Shown: one piece after another, positions 9,391 through 17,925 of the stretch | How positions within the stretch are numbered: position 1 is the first letter of the stretch | How the letters are laid out: each line of letters begins with the position of its first letter | NCBI GenBank assembly: GCA_000421065.1 | Contig: ATWD01000001.1 | Span: forward strand, 4,146,001-4,210,000 | Origin: Acidobacteriaceae bacterium TAA 166 | GTDB taxonomy: Bacteria; Acidobacteriota; Terriglobia; Terriglobales; Acidobacteriaceae | DNA length: 64,000 nucleotides | Direction of reading: 5' to 3' | Notes under the pieces: generated by a model | What the model saw: only the letters and a program-made list of their open reading frames with translations | What the model was told of the DNA's origin: nothing | The model's database searches: none | Made by a program: the position numbers and the translations under genes

Positions 9391-10691
9391 GGCAGGATGT
9401 CCGTCGCGGAGGCGAAGCTGAGCTGATGGAGGGCGAGCCATACCTGCGCGTTGGCGGTAAGGCTCGAGACCCGGATGGCGCGGTAGTCGCGCAGGGCCGA
9501 GAGGTAGTCGAGCAGAGTGGTGTTGCCGTTGCGGTAGCTGAACTGCAGATTGTCGCGGACGTGCGCAGCCTCGTCGAGGTAGTGGCTGTTGTAGCGTTGG
9601 GCGAGGCGCTGTGCGGTGTCGTAGGCCAGCCACGCCTGATCGACGTCGGAGACGACCTGGTTGCGGGCGGCGGTGACGGCGAAGCGGCTGGATTCGACTT
9701 CGTAGCGGGTGCGCTCCTTCTCGCCCTGGTTGCGATCGAAGACGCGCAGAGGAACGTTGAGGCTGAGGCCGAAGCCGTTGTTGATACCGTTGCGGTCGTA
9801 CTCGCCGCCGAGGGTGGGATCGGTGGTGCCGTCGGCGATGGCCAGCTTGGCGTTGGCCTCGGCGGCGGTGAGGGCCTGGCGGGCGGCGATGAAGTCGGGC
9901 CGCGAGGCGAGGCCTTTATCTTCGGCTTCGGTGAGGGTGATGGGAAGCTGCGGAGGGTCGAGGGTGCCCTGGACGTCGAGGGTCTGGGTGGGACGGTCGA
10001 CGCCGAAGAGCAGCTGCAGCTGGGCGGAGGCCTGCTGCAGGTTGAGCTGTGCGTTGTCGGCGTCGGACTCGAACTGGACCTGCTGCAGGTCGATGCGGTC
10101 GAAGTCGGTCTGGGTGATGTCACCGGCGTTGAGGCGGTCGCGGCTGAGGTTGACCGTTTTGCGATAGTCGGCGAGGTTCTCTTGAGCGACGGCGAGCGAG
10201 GCCTTGGCCAGAAGCATGTCGGTGAAGGCGGTGCGCACGGCGAGCACCAGCTGCCGCAGCTGATCGCGGTAGAGGCTCTGGGTGGAGTCGGCGGTGGCGT
10301 TGGCCGCGGCCAGCCGCAGGCCGCGCTTGTTGCCGCGCTCGAAGAGCCGCGAGACGTTGGCCGAGTAGAAGAAGGGGTTGCCGGCCGGCTGGTCGGGGGT
10401 CTCGGGCAGGTTGATGCCTTGACCGTAGAGGGTGAGGCTGGGGTTCTGGCGGAGCCCGGCGGTGATCTTGTTGGCCTCGACCGCGGAGACGTGTTCGCGG
10501 GCCGACTGCAGAGTCGGGTTGGCCGCGAGGGCGCGGGCGACCGCCTGCTCCAGAGTGATCTGGGGGCTAAGCGGAGCCGAGGCCGGCGGAGGTGCGGGCG
10601 TAGGTGCAGGTGCAGGCGTGGGCGTCTGGGCGAGCGCGGAGGCTACGGAGAGATACAGAGCGCCGACGGCACGAAATGCTTTCGGTGTCAT
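9387..10691 (-). CDS. TolC/CzcC-family outer-membrane efflux channel
   Basis: 434 residues with a cleavable signal (LYLSVASALAQ), a Pro/Ala-rich linker (TPTPAPAPTPAPPPASAPL, about residues 23-43) and two outer-membrane-efflux repeats rich in helical heptads (for example TLQSAREHVSAVEANKITAG and ADNAQLNLQQASAQLQLLFG). It forms the trimeric exit duct of the metal RND exporter. It is first in the three-gene minus-strand operon and overlaps the adaptor by 4 bp. A perfect 16-bp palindrome 39 bp before the ATG may be its operator. Confidence 0.9.
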   Translation of the reverse strand: MTPKAFRAVGALYLSVASALAQTPTPAPAPTPAPPPASAPLSPQITLEQAVARALAANPTLQSAREHVSAVEANKITAGLRQNPSLTLYGQGINLPETPDQPAGNPFFYSANVSRLFERGNKRGLRLAAANATADSTQSLYRDQLRQLVLAVRTAFTDMLLAKASLAVAQENLADYRKTVNLSRDRLNAGDITQTDFDRIDLQQVQFESDADNAQLNLQQASAQLQLLFGVDRPTQTLDVQGTLDPPQLPITLTEAEDKGLASRPDFIAARQALTAAEANAKLAIADGTTDPTLGGEYDRNGINNGFGLSLNVPLRVFDRNQGEKERTRYEVESSRFAVTAARNQVVSDVDQAWLAYDTAQRLAQRYNSHYLDEAAHVRDNLQFSYRNGNTTLLDYLSALRDYRAIRVSSLTANAQVWLALHQLSFASATDILP

Positions 10692-10730
10692 GCCTACCTT
10701 CAGTTTTTGATTCTTATTGATGAAACCCGG

Positions 10731-10746
10731 AGCAAAGCGCTTTGCT
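10731..10746. promoter_or_regulatory. Perfect palindrome upstream of the metal efflux operon
   Basis: AGCAAAGCGCTTTGCT is a 16-bp perfect inverted repeat 39 bp before the ATG of the outer-membrane channel gene. The position suits an operator for a metal-responsive repressor, but no such regulator is encoded nearby. It could also act as the stem of a short hairpin. Confidence 0.4.
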
Positions 10747-10811
10747 TCTATGAAGCCAGGTTTTCTTGTGCGACCCAGCTCGTAAGCTGCTTTTCTCCGA
10801 AGAATTGGAGA

Positions 10812-11231
10812 TCAGGCGGCGAGTAGGGCCGCGGGCGGGGGCCGGACTGCGGCAGTGCGGGCAAACCCATCCCTGGGGACGCGCGGCGAGAAACGCAGCG
10901 TGAACCAGGAGAGGCGAGCCAGCAGAATCGCAAAGCCAAGGAAGAGAAGAGCGGTGAGGAGAACTCTATCCGGCAGGATGGCCGGATGCGGCGTGAGAGG
11001 CAGCAGGGGCATCTCGACGCGCCGGACGATGTGTTCGGACTCGGTGGAGCTATCGGATGCGATCAGATCGTCGGTGAGGGAGATCACGGGCAGCAGGAGC
11101 ACCAGCAGAAGAAGCAGGGCGACAGCCGCGGTCCAGGTCACTTCAGTCTCTCCACGACGCACCGCTCGTGCCCAGAAGAGGATCAGGGCAACGGAGACGG
11201 ACAGCCACAGGAAATTGAGAAGCAACTCCAC
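10812..11231 (-). CDS. Small membrane protein next to the RND efflux operon
   Basis: 139 residues from a GTG start (MELLLNFLWLSVSVAL). Three hydrophobic stretches are visible: about residues 4-21, 34-51 and 88-106. Between the second and third lies an acidic/polar loop (SDSSTESEHIVRRVEM), and the C-terminal tail is basic then Ala/Pro-rich. I do not recognise the family. It is on the same strand as, and 120 bp upstream of, the metal efflux genes, so it could be an accessory part of that system. No Cys or His cluster for metal binding is present. There is no good ribosome site, so the start is uncertain. Confidence 0.65.
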   Translation of the reverse strand: MELLLNFLWLSVSVALILFWARAVRRGETEVTWTAAVALLLLLVLLLPVISLTDDLIASDSSTESEHIVRRVEMPLLPLTPHPAILPDRVLLTALLFLGFAILLARLSWFTLRFSPRVPRDGFARTAAVRPPPAALLAA

Positions 11232-11283
11232 TCGGGGTTCAGTATAGCAACAAGAGGCAGGACCTCAAGACCCGAAAAGCACG

Positions 11284-11322
11284 CCTCCCATCCATCGCAG
11301 CTTCTGGGCGATGGATGGGAGG
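11284..11322 (-). terminator. Hairpin terminator after the HU gene
   Basis: A perfect 15-bp stem (CCTCCCATCCATCGC with its complement, 9-nt loop) lies 42 bp downstream of the HU stop on the minus strand. It is followed by GCTTTTCGGG, a weak T run. Confidence 0.6.
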
Positions 11323-11363
11323 GGGAATCTTCGTTGAGGGCTGAAGCAGGTAGAGAAAAGGAG

Positions 11364-11687
11364 TTACATGGCGGGAGGATGATGCGGGTTGATCGGCTCG
11401 CTCTTGGCCCCGGAGGGATTGACGGAGTCACGGAGCTCTTTGGAGGGCTTGAAGAAGGGAACGCGCTTGGCGGGAACATCGACCTTCTCGCCGGTCTTGG
11501 GGTTGCGTCCGGTGCGGGCGTTCCGCTGCCGGGTCCGGAAGCTGCCAAAGCCGCGAATCTCGATTTTGTCGCCGGCCTTGAGGGCTCCGATGACGGATTC
11601 AAAGAGGGTATCGACGATGACTTCACCGTCGCGCCGGGTCAGGTCTCCGAGAGCGGTTACTTTGTCGACAAGATCAGCCTTGGTCAT
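11364..11687 (-). CDS. HU/IHF-family DNA-binding protein
   Basis: 107 residues: an ordinary 90-residue HU fold plus a Pro/His-rich tail (NPHHPPAM). The N-terminus MTKADLVDKVTALGDLTRRD, the GFGSF motif and the arm signature RNARTGRNPKTGE (which contacts the minor groove) are all present. It is a nucleoid architectural protein that acts as a dimer. The start ATG at 11685-11687 is clear. It is flanked by a strong hairpin after its stop and another before its start, suggesting it is transcribed alone. Confidence 0.95.
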   Translation of the reverse strand: MTKADLVDKVTALGDLTRRDGEVIVDTLFESVIGALKAGDKIEIRGFGSFRTRQRNARTGRNPKTGEKVDVPAKRVPFFKPSKELRDSVNPSGAKSEPINPHHPPAM

Positions 11688-11834
11688 GCACAGGTCCTTT
11701 CAATCAGGGGAGGCCAGAGGGGCTATGTCCGAGTGTGTCGGCATACTGGCTTGATTATAAATGGGATGCACGGCGAAGCGGAAAGGAAACCCGGAGCCGA
11801 AGGGAAAGAAGATGAAACTTTTATATGGGATCTC

Positions 11835-11858
11835 GTTCGCCCCTGGGCCGGGGCGAAC
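11835..11858 (-). terminator. GC-rich hairpin between SppA and HU genes
   Basis: GTTCGCCCC and GGGGCGAAC form a perfect 9-bp stem around a 6-nt loop, 77 bp after the sppA stop. There is no T run after it, so it may slow rather than end transcription. Confidence 0.4.
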
Positions 11859-11934
11859 GGCCTGGAGGCGGTCAGAGGGGCTAAACGGCCAAAGATCGCG
11901 AGTTAGAGATCTTCGGCCGGAGCAAGCCCTGTAT

Positions 11935-12972
11935 TTACTTCCACATAAAGTAGAAGCCGGGGGCGCGGTTCAGGAGCTGGCCGGGGTTGGGGAAGAGATC
12001 GTCGGCGTCGTCGTTGAGCAAACTGAAGAGGGTGCGCTTGTTCTTCTGGGGACGGATGACGGTGGGTTCGCCGTTGATCCCAGCCTCGCGGGCGGTGTCG
12101 ATCAGGGCGGTGCGGAAGCCTCCGACGCGGTCGATCAGGCCGAGGGAGAGGGATTGTTTGCCGGTCCAGACCTGGCCGGTGGCCAGCGGCTTGATCTTCT
12201 CGTCGGTGGTGTCGCGGGCGCTGGCGACGTCGTGGACGAACTGAGTGTACATGTTGTCGACGAGGGACTGGAAGTAGGCCTGTTCCTTGGGGGTGAGGTC
12301 GCGGCTGGGGTCGCCGGCGTCCTTCAGCTCGCCAGCCGTGATGGTGACGTTTTTGAGCTTGGCCCATTTGAGCAGATCGCCGTAGTTCATCCACTCCATG
12401 ATGACGCCGATGGAGCCGACGACGGAGGCCTCGTTGGCATAGATACGGTCGCAGGCGCTGGCAATGTAGTAGGCGCCGGAGGCTCCGACACTCTCGACCG
12501 AGGCGATGACCTTCTTGTGCTTCTCTTTCCGGATGCGGAGGACCTCGTGGTAAATCTCCTGCGAGGCGGCGGCGCCTCCGCCGGGGGAGTTGATGTGGAG
12601 GATGATGGCTTTGACGGAGGAGTCGTCACCGAACTTGCGGAGTGGAGTATTGATGGCGTCGGCGGAGAGGATGACGCCGGAGACGTCGATGACGCCGATC
12701 TGGTTGTTTCCGAGGCCCAGCCCCGAGGTGTTGTTGTTATAGCCGGGGAGGGAGCGGAGGGCCAGCCATCCCATGCCCCACAGGACCAGACAGACGGCGG
12801 CGAACGAGCCTCCGATGGCGAGGACGTAGAACCAGGGGGAGCGGTTCTGCCGCGGGGGGAGTGGGCGGTAGGAGGCGGCGTAGGGATAGGGGGAGGGTGG
12901 CGGGGCGTAGCCTCCGAAGTTGGGCGGAGGGGGTGGCGGAGAAGGCGGCTGCTGCGCGAAGTCGTCCGGCAT
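11935..12972 (-). CDS. sppA: Signal peptide peptidase SppA (S49 family)
   Basis: 345 residues, the short single-domain form. A Pro/Tyr-rich cytoplasmic N-terminus (residues 1-45) precedes one membrane helix (about 46-72). The S49 core then follows: GVIDVSGVI, HINSPGGGAAASQEIY, and the nucleophile motif ESVGASGAYYIAS with the catalytic Ser. The downstream region DLTPKEQAYFQ...GQVWTGKQSLSLGLIDRVGG carries the usual GxVWTGxxAxxxGLID signature. The protein degrades leftover signal peptides in the membrane. Start ATG at 12970-12972. Confidence 0.95.
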   Translation of the reverse strand: MPDDFAQQPPSPPPPPPNFGGYAPPPSPYPYAASYRPLPPRQNRSPWFYVLAIGGSFAAVCLVLWGMGWLALRSLPGYNNNTSGLGLGNNQIGVIDVSGVILSADAINTPLRKFGDDSSVKAIILHINSPGGGAAASQEIYHEVLRIRKEKHKKVIASVESVGASGAYYIASACDRIYANEASVVGSIGVIMEWMNYGDLLKWAKLKNVTITAGELKDAGDPSRDLTPKEQAYFQSLVDNMYTQFVHDVASARDTTDEKIKPLATGQVWTGKQSLSLGLIDRVGGFRTALIDTAREAGINGEPTVIRPQKNKRTLFSLLNDDADDLFPNPGQLLNRAPGFYFMWK

Positions 12973-13203
12973 GTTGCCGAGTGTAGCAGGGAGGAAGAGA
13001 GGAATGGAGGCGAGAGAACGGAGCTTTGCGGAGGAAGCGGATTCTTTCGCAGGACTCTCTATGATGTGAAACGGAATTCAGTATTCACACGTCCAATAAT
13101 TGCAGTATGATGAACGGCGTTGTTTCAAGTGCACCTATTCTCCTAAGTTCCTAAAAACGTTGCCCCAAAACAAGATCTATCCCAGGAAGGCTGGCCCCGC
13201 GCA

Positions 13204-14040
13204 ATGGCGCACCCTGAACTCAGTATTGTGATTCCGGCGTACAACGAAAGCAGCCGGATTGAACGTGCATTGGATCGCGTCATGACGTGTGTGGCCGAGC
13301 AGGGCTGGGACGCCGAGGTCCTGGTCATCGACGACGGTTCGACCGACAATACGGCTGACATCGTTCAGTTGTGGATGGAGCGTTTTCCCCGGCTGCACCT
13401 GGTGAAGAATCCCGGCAACCGGGGCAAGGGCTACTCCGTGCGGAACGGCCTGCTGCAGGCGGCGGGCGATATCGTGATGTTTACCGATGCAGACCTGTCG
13501 GCTCCGATGGAGGAGGCCGAGCGGTTGATCGCTGCCCTTCGCGACGGCGCGGACGTGGCGATTGGGTCGCGGTGGATGGACCGCGGGCGGCAGACGATTC
13601 ATCAGCCACTGTATCGTCAGTTCTTCGGCCGCTGCTTCAACTGGATTACCCGGACGGTGATGGGCCTGCCGTTCAAGGACACGCAGTGCGGCTTCAAGGC
13701 CTTCAAACGGCCTGCGGCGCAGGTGATCTTCCGTCTGCAGACGATCGAGCGCTGGGGCTTCGATCCGGAGATTCTGTTCATCGCGCGCAAGCTGGGCTAT
13801 GAGATCCGCGAGGTTCCGGTGACCTGGGGCCATGACGAGCGCAGCCGTTTGAGCTATCTGAAGGACGGCATGAAGATGCTGGAGGAGATGGCGCTGATCC
13901 GGTCGAACTCTCTGGCGGGGCGCTATGACCGGGCCATCGCTGCGATGCGGGATACGACGGCGATGGTGACCCAGCCGGTGGGACTGGCGACGAACGTTGC
14001 GGTCCATACCGCAGCGCAGGATTCGGGGACCGTCAAGTAA
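13204..14040 (+). CDS. GT2 glycosyltransferase, dolichyl/polyprenyl-phosphate sugar transferase type
   Basis: 278 residues, a GT-A fold without extra membrane helices. Motifs: ELSIVIPAYNESSRI, VIDDGSTDNTAD (nucleotide-sugar binding), MFTDADLSAP (the metal-binding DxD equivalent) and DTQCGFKAFKR with ERWGFDPEILFIA, which are typical of DPM1/ALG5-like enzymes. It probably transfers glucose or mannose from a nucleotide sugar to a polyprenyl phosphate at the membrane face, feeding glycan or exopolysaccharide assembly. It sits alone; no flippase or GT-C partner is adjacent. A perfect 18-bp stem follows its stop. Confidence 0.88.
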   Translation: MAHPELSIVIPAYNESSRIERALDRVMTCVAEQGWDAEVLVIDDGSTDNTADIVQLWMERFPRLHLVKNPGNRGKGYSVRNGLLQAAGDIVMFTDADLSAPMEEAERLIAALRDGADVAIGSRWMDRGRQTIHQPLYRQFFGRCFNWITRTVMGLPFKDTQCGFKAFKRPAAQVIFRLQTIERWGFDPEILFIARKLGYEIREVPVTWGHDERSRLSYLKDGMKMLEEMALIRSNSLAGRYDRAIAAMRDTTAMVTQPVGLATNVAVHTAAQDSGTVK

Positions 14041-14048
14041 ATTTCGAT

Positions 14049-14090
14049 GAAGCTGGGGCGCGGTCCTGATGTGGACCGCGCCCCAGCTTC
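14049..14090 (+). terminator. Strong hairpin after the GT2 gene
   Basis: GAAGCTGGGGCGCGGTCC pairs perfectly with GGACCGCGCCCCAGCTTC (18 bp, 6-nt loop) starting 9 bp after the stop. It lacks a following T run, but its length and position fit an end-of-gene structure. Confidence 0.6.
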
Positions 14091-14110
14091 ACGTTTGAGG
14101 GGTTTCTCCG

Positions 14111-15031
14111 TTGCTTCGATCCGCCTTGATTGCCCTCTCCCAAAATAAAAACCTGAGACAATTTGCCGAGAACTCCTCGATGGGGCGAAGGATGTCGAGC
14201 CGGTTTGTGGCCGGGATGTCTGTCGATGAGGCTCTGGCCGTATGCGAGCGCATGAACCGCGAGGGGACCGCGGTGACGCTCGATGCGTTGGGCGAGAGCG
14301 TTGCCACGGAGGCCGAGGCGCGGAGGTCGGCCGAGGTGTACCACCGTCTGCTGGATGCGATTCGGGCGCGTGGGCTGAAGGCCAATGTGAGCGTGAAGCT
14401 CTCGCAGATGGGGATGGACTTCGATCCGGTGCTGGCGGAGCGAGTCGTCGGTGAGATGGTGGAGCATGCTGCGAAGGTGGACTCCTTCGTGCGCATCGAT
14501 ATGGAGGGCAGCCCTTATACGGAAGCCACCATCGCGATGACCGAGAGGCTGCAGGCGAAGGGCGATGGTAAGGCTCGCGTGGGCACGGTGCTGCAGGCGT
14601 ATCTCTACCGCACCGCCGGGGACGCGGAGCGGCTGCTGCGGCAAGGGATTCGCATTCGGTTGTGCAAGGGCGCTTACATGGAGTCTGCGGAGATTGCCTT
14701 TCCCGCGAAGGCCGATGTGGATGCGAACTACGGGACGCTGGCCGAGCGCATGATGACTTCGGGCGTCTTTTGCGGGATGGCGACGCATGACGAGGCGATC
14801 GTCGAGAGGCTGGTGGCCTTCGTTCGGGAGCGTGGGGTGTCTCGCGAGGCGTTTGAGTTTCAGATGCTTTATGGCATACGGCGCGATCTGCAGCGGCGGC
14901 TGGTGAGGGAGGGATTCGGGGTGCGGGTCTATGTTCCCTTTGGTCCGGAGTGGTATCCCTACTTCATGCGCAGGCTGGCGGAGCGGCCAGCGAATGTTTT
15001 GTTTCTGGTGAAGAACTTCTTTAAGAATTAG
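14111..15031 (+). CDS. Proline dehydrogenase (monofunctional)
   Basis: 306 residues, an FAD-dependent TIM barrel that oxidises proline to pyrroline-5-carboxylate. Typical segments: SSRFVAGMSVDEALAVCERMN, the strand with VSVKLSQMG, FVRIDMEGSPYTEATI, RIRLCKGAYMES and MATHDEAIVERL, and the C-terminal FEFQMLYGIRRDLQ...YVPFGPEWYPYFMRRLAERP. The start is a TTG (14111), chosen because MLRSALIALSQNKNLRQF matches the usual N-terminal helix of this family; the first ATG would remove it. The partner P5C dehydrogenase is not in the window. A fold-back repeat starts at its stop. Confidence 0.92.
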   Translation: MLRSALIALSQNKNLRQFAENSSMGRRMSSRFVAGMSVDEALAVCERMNREGTAVTLDALGESVATEAEARRSAEVYHRLLDAIRARGLKANVSVKLSQMGMDFDPVLAERVVGEMVEHAAKVDSFVRIDMEGSPYTEATIAMTERLQAKGDGKARVGTVLQAYLYRTAGDAERLLRQGIRIRLCKGAYMESAEIAFPAKADVDANYGTLAERMMTSGVFCGMATHDEAIVERLVAFVRERGVSREAFEFQMLYGIRRDLQRRLVREGFGVRVYVPFGPEWYPYFMRRLAERPANVLFLVKNFFKN

Positions 15032-15203
15032 GCCTGCCGGCCGGGCTCACTGCGCGTGGGGCGCCCACTTCGTGGGGTGTGTACTCCCTTCGGGATAGGG
15101 CTCCCGTTGGTCGTCTGCATAAATCTTCGCGCCGACCAGCGGAAGACCCATGTCGAAGGCGGCATACGCGTCACGAAGTGACCGCCCCACGCGCGGCAGC
15201 GCT
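15032..15203. repeat. Long fold-back repeat, copy B (full length)
   Basis: Fills the whole convergent gap between proline dehydrogenase and rsmD, and the rsmD stop codon lies at its right end. The right half has the canonical ACGCGTCACGAAGTGACC. The left middle arm has drifted to CCACTTCGTGGGGTG, keeping a small hairpin. The inner arms GGGCTCCCGTTGGTCG / CCGACCAGCGGAAGACCC are present. Confidence 0.85.
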
Positions 15204-15783
15204 ATCCTTTACCCAAAGTGTCGGGTTCGATGGCGTAGAAGCTCAGGGCTGCGTCTCCCTGCTTGAGCACGCGTACGCGTTCGAGCCTTCCGTAGCGTTC
15301 GGCGAGATCGGTTTTGCTGTGATGCTCGGCGATGACGCGCGCATTGTCCGCGAGGAGCGACGCTGCGCGGGAGCCAAGGAGGCCGAGGGTGCGGTCGTAC
15401 TCTTCCGCGGCCTCGTAGGGCGGATCGAGGAAGACCAGGTCGATCTGGATCGCCTTTTTGGCGAGCGCGTCGAGCGCGGTGGCGACGCCGTGGGACTCGA
15501 GCGCGTAGCCAGAGGCGATCTTGAGTGTGGAGAGATTTTCGCGGATCGCGTTCACGGCCGGCGGGGCGTTCTCAACGAACCAGACGAACTTTGCGCCGCG
15601 GCTGATGGCCTCGATGCCGACTGCGCCGGAGCCTGCGTAGAGATCGATGAAGCGAGCGCCTTCGATGCGCGGCGCGAGCACATTGAAGAGGGTCTCGCGC
15701 AGACGGTCGCTGGTGGGGCGGGTCTTCATCCCGCTGGGAGCGTTCAGCATGCGTGACCGGAAGGTTCCTGCAATGATGCGCAT
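15202..15783 (-). CDS. rsmD: 16S rRNA (guanine-966 N2)-methyltransferase RsmD
   Basis: 193 residues, the normal length. The protein opens with MRIIAGTFRSRMLNAPSGMKTRPTSD, followed by VRETLFNVL-type sequence (RLRETLFNVLAPRI). The SAM-binding motif is DLYAGSGAVGIEA and the catalytic motif is DLVFLDPPYEAAEEY. It methylates G966 of 16S rRNA in the assembled small subunit. Its last codon falls inside fold-back copy B. Start ATG at 15781-15783. Confidence 0.95.
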   Translation of the reverse strand: MRIIAGTFRSRMLNAPSGMKTRPTSDRLRETLFNVLAPRIEGARFIDLYAGSGAVGIEAISRGAKFVWFVENAPPAVNAIRENLSTLKIASGYALESHGVATALDALAKKAIQIDLVFLDPPYEAAEEYDRTLGLLGSRAASLLADNARVIAEHHSKTDLAERYGRLERVRVLKQGDAALSFYAIEPDTLGKG

Positions 15784-15902
15784 CTCTCTCCTTAAGTTTG
15801 TATCAACGTATTCAAGCTTATGGCCTGCGCGGCAGCGCCTGATCTTATTCGGTCGCGACGGTCCCGCTCGGTGTTGCGGTTGCTTTCAGGCCAGCGCATA
15901 CA

Positions 15903-17027
15903 ATGATAAGCATGCGCGGGTGGTCCTTTTCGATCGGCAGGCTTCTGGGTGTGGAGGTGCGGATTCACACCTTCTTTCTTTTGCTGCTCGGGCTTGCGAT
16001 TAGCTACGCCTCGGTCTCGGGGGCGACGGGCTCCCGCGGCTTTGTGCTGTGGTTTCTGTTGCTGCTGGCGGTGACGATACGGGAGGTGGCGCGCGCGATC
16101 GCGGCCGCCTGGTATGGCTTGGGGCTGCGCAGCGTTCTTCTGCTGCCTACCGGCGGTCTACAGCAGTATGGAACGCCGGACGCCACGGACCGCGCGTCGT
16201 CGCCGAAGATCGGCAAGCGGCTGGGGCTGATTGGCCCGGTGGCGAACATTCTGTTCGGGCTCTTCCTGGGGGCGGTGATCCTTACGGTCGCGCCTGAGAT
16301 CAATCTGATGGAACGGCCCTGGCTGAGTGCGTCGCATCTGCTGCGTGCCGCGGTGTGGACCAATCTTCTGCTGGCGGCCGTGAACCTTCTGCCTGCCGCG
16401 CCGCTCGACGGCGGCCGCATCTTTCGCGGGGAGTTTGCCCGCAATCACGGGATGGTGAAGAGCACACGCGCGGCGGCGGGGTTGGGGCAGATCATCGGGG
16501 CCGTGCTGGCGATCGCCGGATGCGTCCTTCCCAATGTGTGGCTGATCATGATCGGCGCCTTCGTCTTTGTGGGAGCGCATATGGACGACTCGAACATTCT
16601 GTTGAGCTCGGAGATCGACCCGGTACGGATGCGCGATGTGATGCTGACCAACTTCAGCATGCTGTCGGCCTCGGACACGCTGGAGGATGCGTTGCAGCAG
16701 TCGGTGCACACGCTGCAGGATGTCTTTCCGGTGGTGCGCGGAGGCAATCTGGTGGGCGCGGTCTCGCGGCAGGGAATTGTGGACGCGCTGCAGTCGGACG
16801 GCAACGGTTATGTGCAGGGCGTGATGACGCGGTCGTTCCAGATTGCGCAGCCGGACGACTCTCTGGTGAAGACGCTGCGGCGCATCATGGGCGGGCAGGG
16901 GGCGCAGCTGGTCCCGATCCTGGACGGCGACCGCATCGTGGGCATTATTACGCCGCAGAACCTGGCGCACTCGGTGAATCTGCTGAACGCCCGGCGACGT
17001 CTGCTGCGGCCGGAGAGCGCGGACTGA
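15903..17027 (+). CDS. M50 site-2-protease-like membrane protein with CBS pair; zinc motif lost
   Basis: 374 residues. Residues 1-230 have the six-helix layout of CBS-type M50 proteins (SpoIVFB/Rip3-like), including the glycine-rich LLPTGGLQQYG, GPVANILFG and the second metal motif NLLPAAPLDGGR (161-172, Asp169). Residues 245-370 carry two CBS repeats (MLTNFSMLSASDTLEDAL; VMTRSFQIAQPDDSLVKTL). The catalytic HExxH is replaced: the site reads TIREVARAIAAAW (residues 58-70), with Arg at both histidine positions. It therefore should not bind catalytic zinc and is probably a pseudoprotease with a regulatory or binding role. It overlaps rsmI by one base. Confidence 0.88.
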   Translation: MISMRGWSFSIGRLLGVEVRIHTFFLLLLGLAISYASVSGATGSRGFVLWFLLLLAVTIREVARAIAAAWYGLGLRSVLLLPTGGLQQYGTPDATDRASSPKIGKRLGLIGPVANILFGLFLGAVILTVAPEINLMERPWLSASHLLRAAVWTNLLLAAVNLLPAAPLDGGRIFRGEFARNHGMVKSTRAAAGLGQIIGAVLAIAGCVLPNVWLIMIGAFVFVGAHMDDSNILLSSEIDPVRMRDVMLTNFSMLSASDTLEDALQQSVHTLQDVFPVVRGGNLVGAVSRQGIVDALQSDGNGYVQGVMTRSFQIAQPDDSLVKTLRRIMGGQGAQLVPILDGDRIVGIITPQNLAHSVNLLNARRRLLRPESAD

Positions 17028-17911
17028 TGGGGAGTGCACGGGCCCCGCTGGGGATTGCACAAGACCCTCCGCTGGCTCCGGGACTTTATCTGGTTGCGAC
17101 TCCGATTGGAAACCTTGAGGATATGACGTTGCGGGGCCTGCGGGTGCTGCGGTCGGTGGACCGGATCGCCTGCGAGGATACGCGGCAGACGCAGAAGCTG
17201 CTGAACCACTTCGGCATCGCGACGCCGACTGTGAGCTATCACCTGCACAACGAGGGGCCCCGCGCGGAGGAGCTTCTGGAGCAGCTGAAGCAGGGAGCCC
17301 GCATCGCGGTGGTCTCGGATGCGGGGACGCCGGGAATCGCCGACCCCGGGCATGAGTTGGTGACGGCGGCGATTGCCGAGGGAATTACGGTGTATCCGAT
17401 TCCCGGGGCGAATGCGGCGGTCAACGCGATTATTGCCAGCGGACTTTCGACGGAGAGTTTTACCTTTCACGGATTTCTTCCGGCGAAAGAGGGACAGAGG
17501 CGCACGTCTCTTGAAGAGCTTGCGAGGGATGAGGCGACGCATGTCTTTTACGAAGCTCCGCATCGCATTCTGGATACTCTGGAGGACGTCGCCGCGATCT
17601 TTGGGGTGGCCCAGCCGGTTGTGATCGCTCGTGAGATGACGAAGCTGCACGAGGAGTTTCTGCGCGGTCCAGTGAGCGAGGTTCACGCGCAGCTTGCGGC
17701 GCGTGCGGTGGTGCGGGGGGAGATGGTGCTGCTGTTTTCGCCGGTGCAGAAGGAGCGGGCCTCGGAGGCTAGAAGCATCGGCGAAGAGGTGGCGGCGCTG
17801 ATGCGGACGGAGGGGATCTCGGAGAAGGATGCCTTGAAGCGGGTGGCGCGCGAGCGGGGGATGGGCAAGAGCGAGGCTTACCGCGAGCTGCAGCGGGCGC
17901 GCGGCCGCTGA
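17027..17911 (+). CDS. rsmI: 16S rRNA (cytidine-1402 2'-O)-methyltransferase RsmI
   Basis: 294 residues. Its ATG overlaps the preceding stop (TGATG), indicating translational coupling. Diagnostic motifs: GLYLVATPIGNLEDMTLRGL, ACEDTRQTQKLLNHF, VVSDAGTPGIADPGHEL, PGANAAVNAIIASGL and FEAPHRI-type sequence (VFYEAPHRILDTL). It methylates the ribose of C1402 of 16S rRNA using SAM. A longer in-frame extension upstream is only the shadow of the M50-like gene. A collapsed fold-back repeat follows its stop. Confidence 0.95.
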   Translation: MGSARAPLGIAQDPPLAPGLYLVATPIGNLEDMTLRGLRVLRSVDRIACEDTRQTQKLLNHFGIATPTVSYHLHNEGPRAEELLEQLKQGARIAVVSDAGTPGIADPGHELVTAAIAEGITVYPIPGANAAVNAIIASGLSTESFTFHGFLPAKEGQRRTSLEELARDEATHVFYEAPHRILDTLEDVAAIFGVAQPVVIAREMTKLHEEFLRGPVSEVHAQLAARAVVRGEMVLLFSPVQKERASEARSIGEEVAALMRTEGISEKDALKRVARERGMGKSEAYRELQRARGR

Positions 17912-17925
17912 TTCTTTAGGAAAAG

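Noticed and set aside
16355..17026. N-terminal extension of rsmI through the M50-like gene
   Set aside because: It would overlap the whole second half of another gene in a different frame; the TGATG overlap gives a natural start at 17027.
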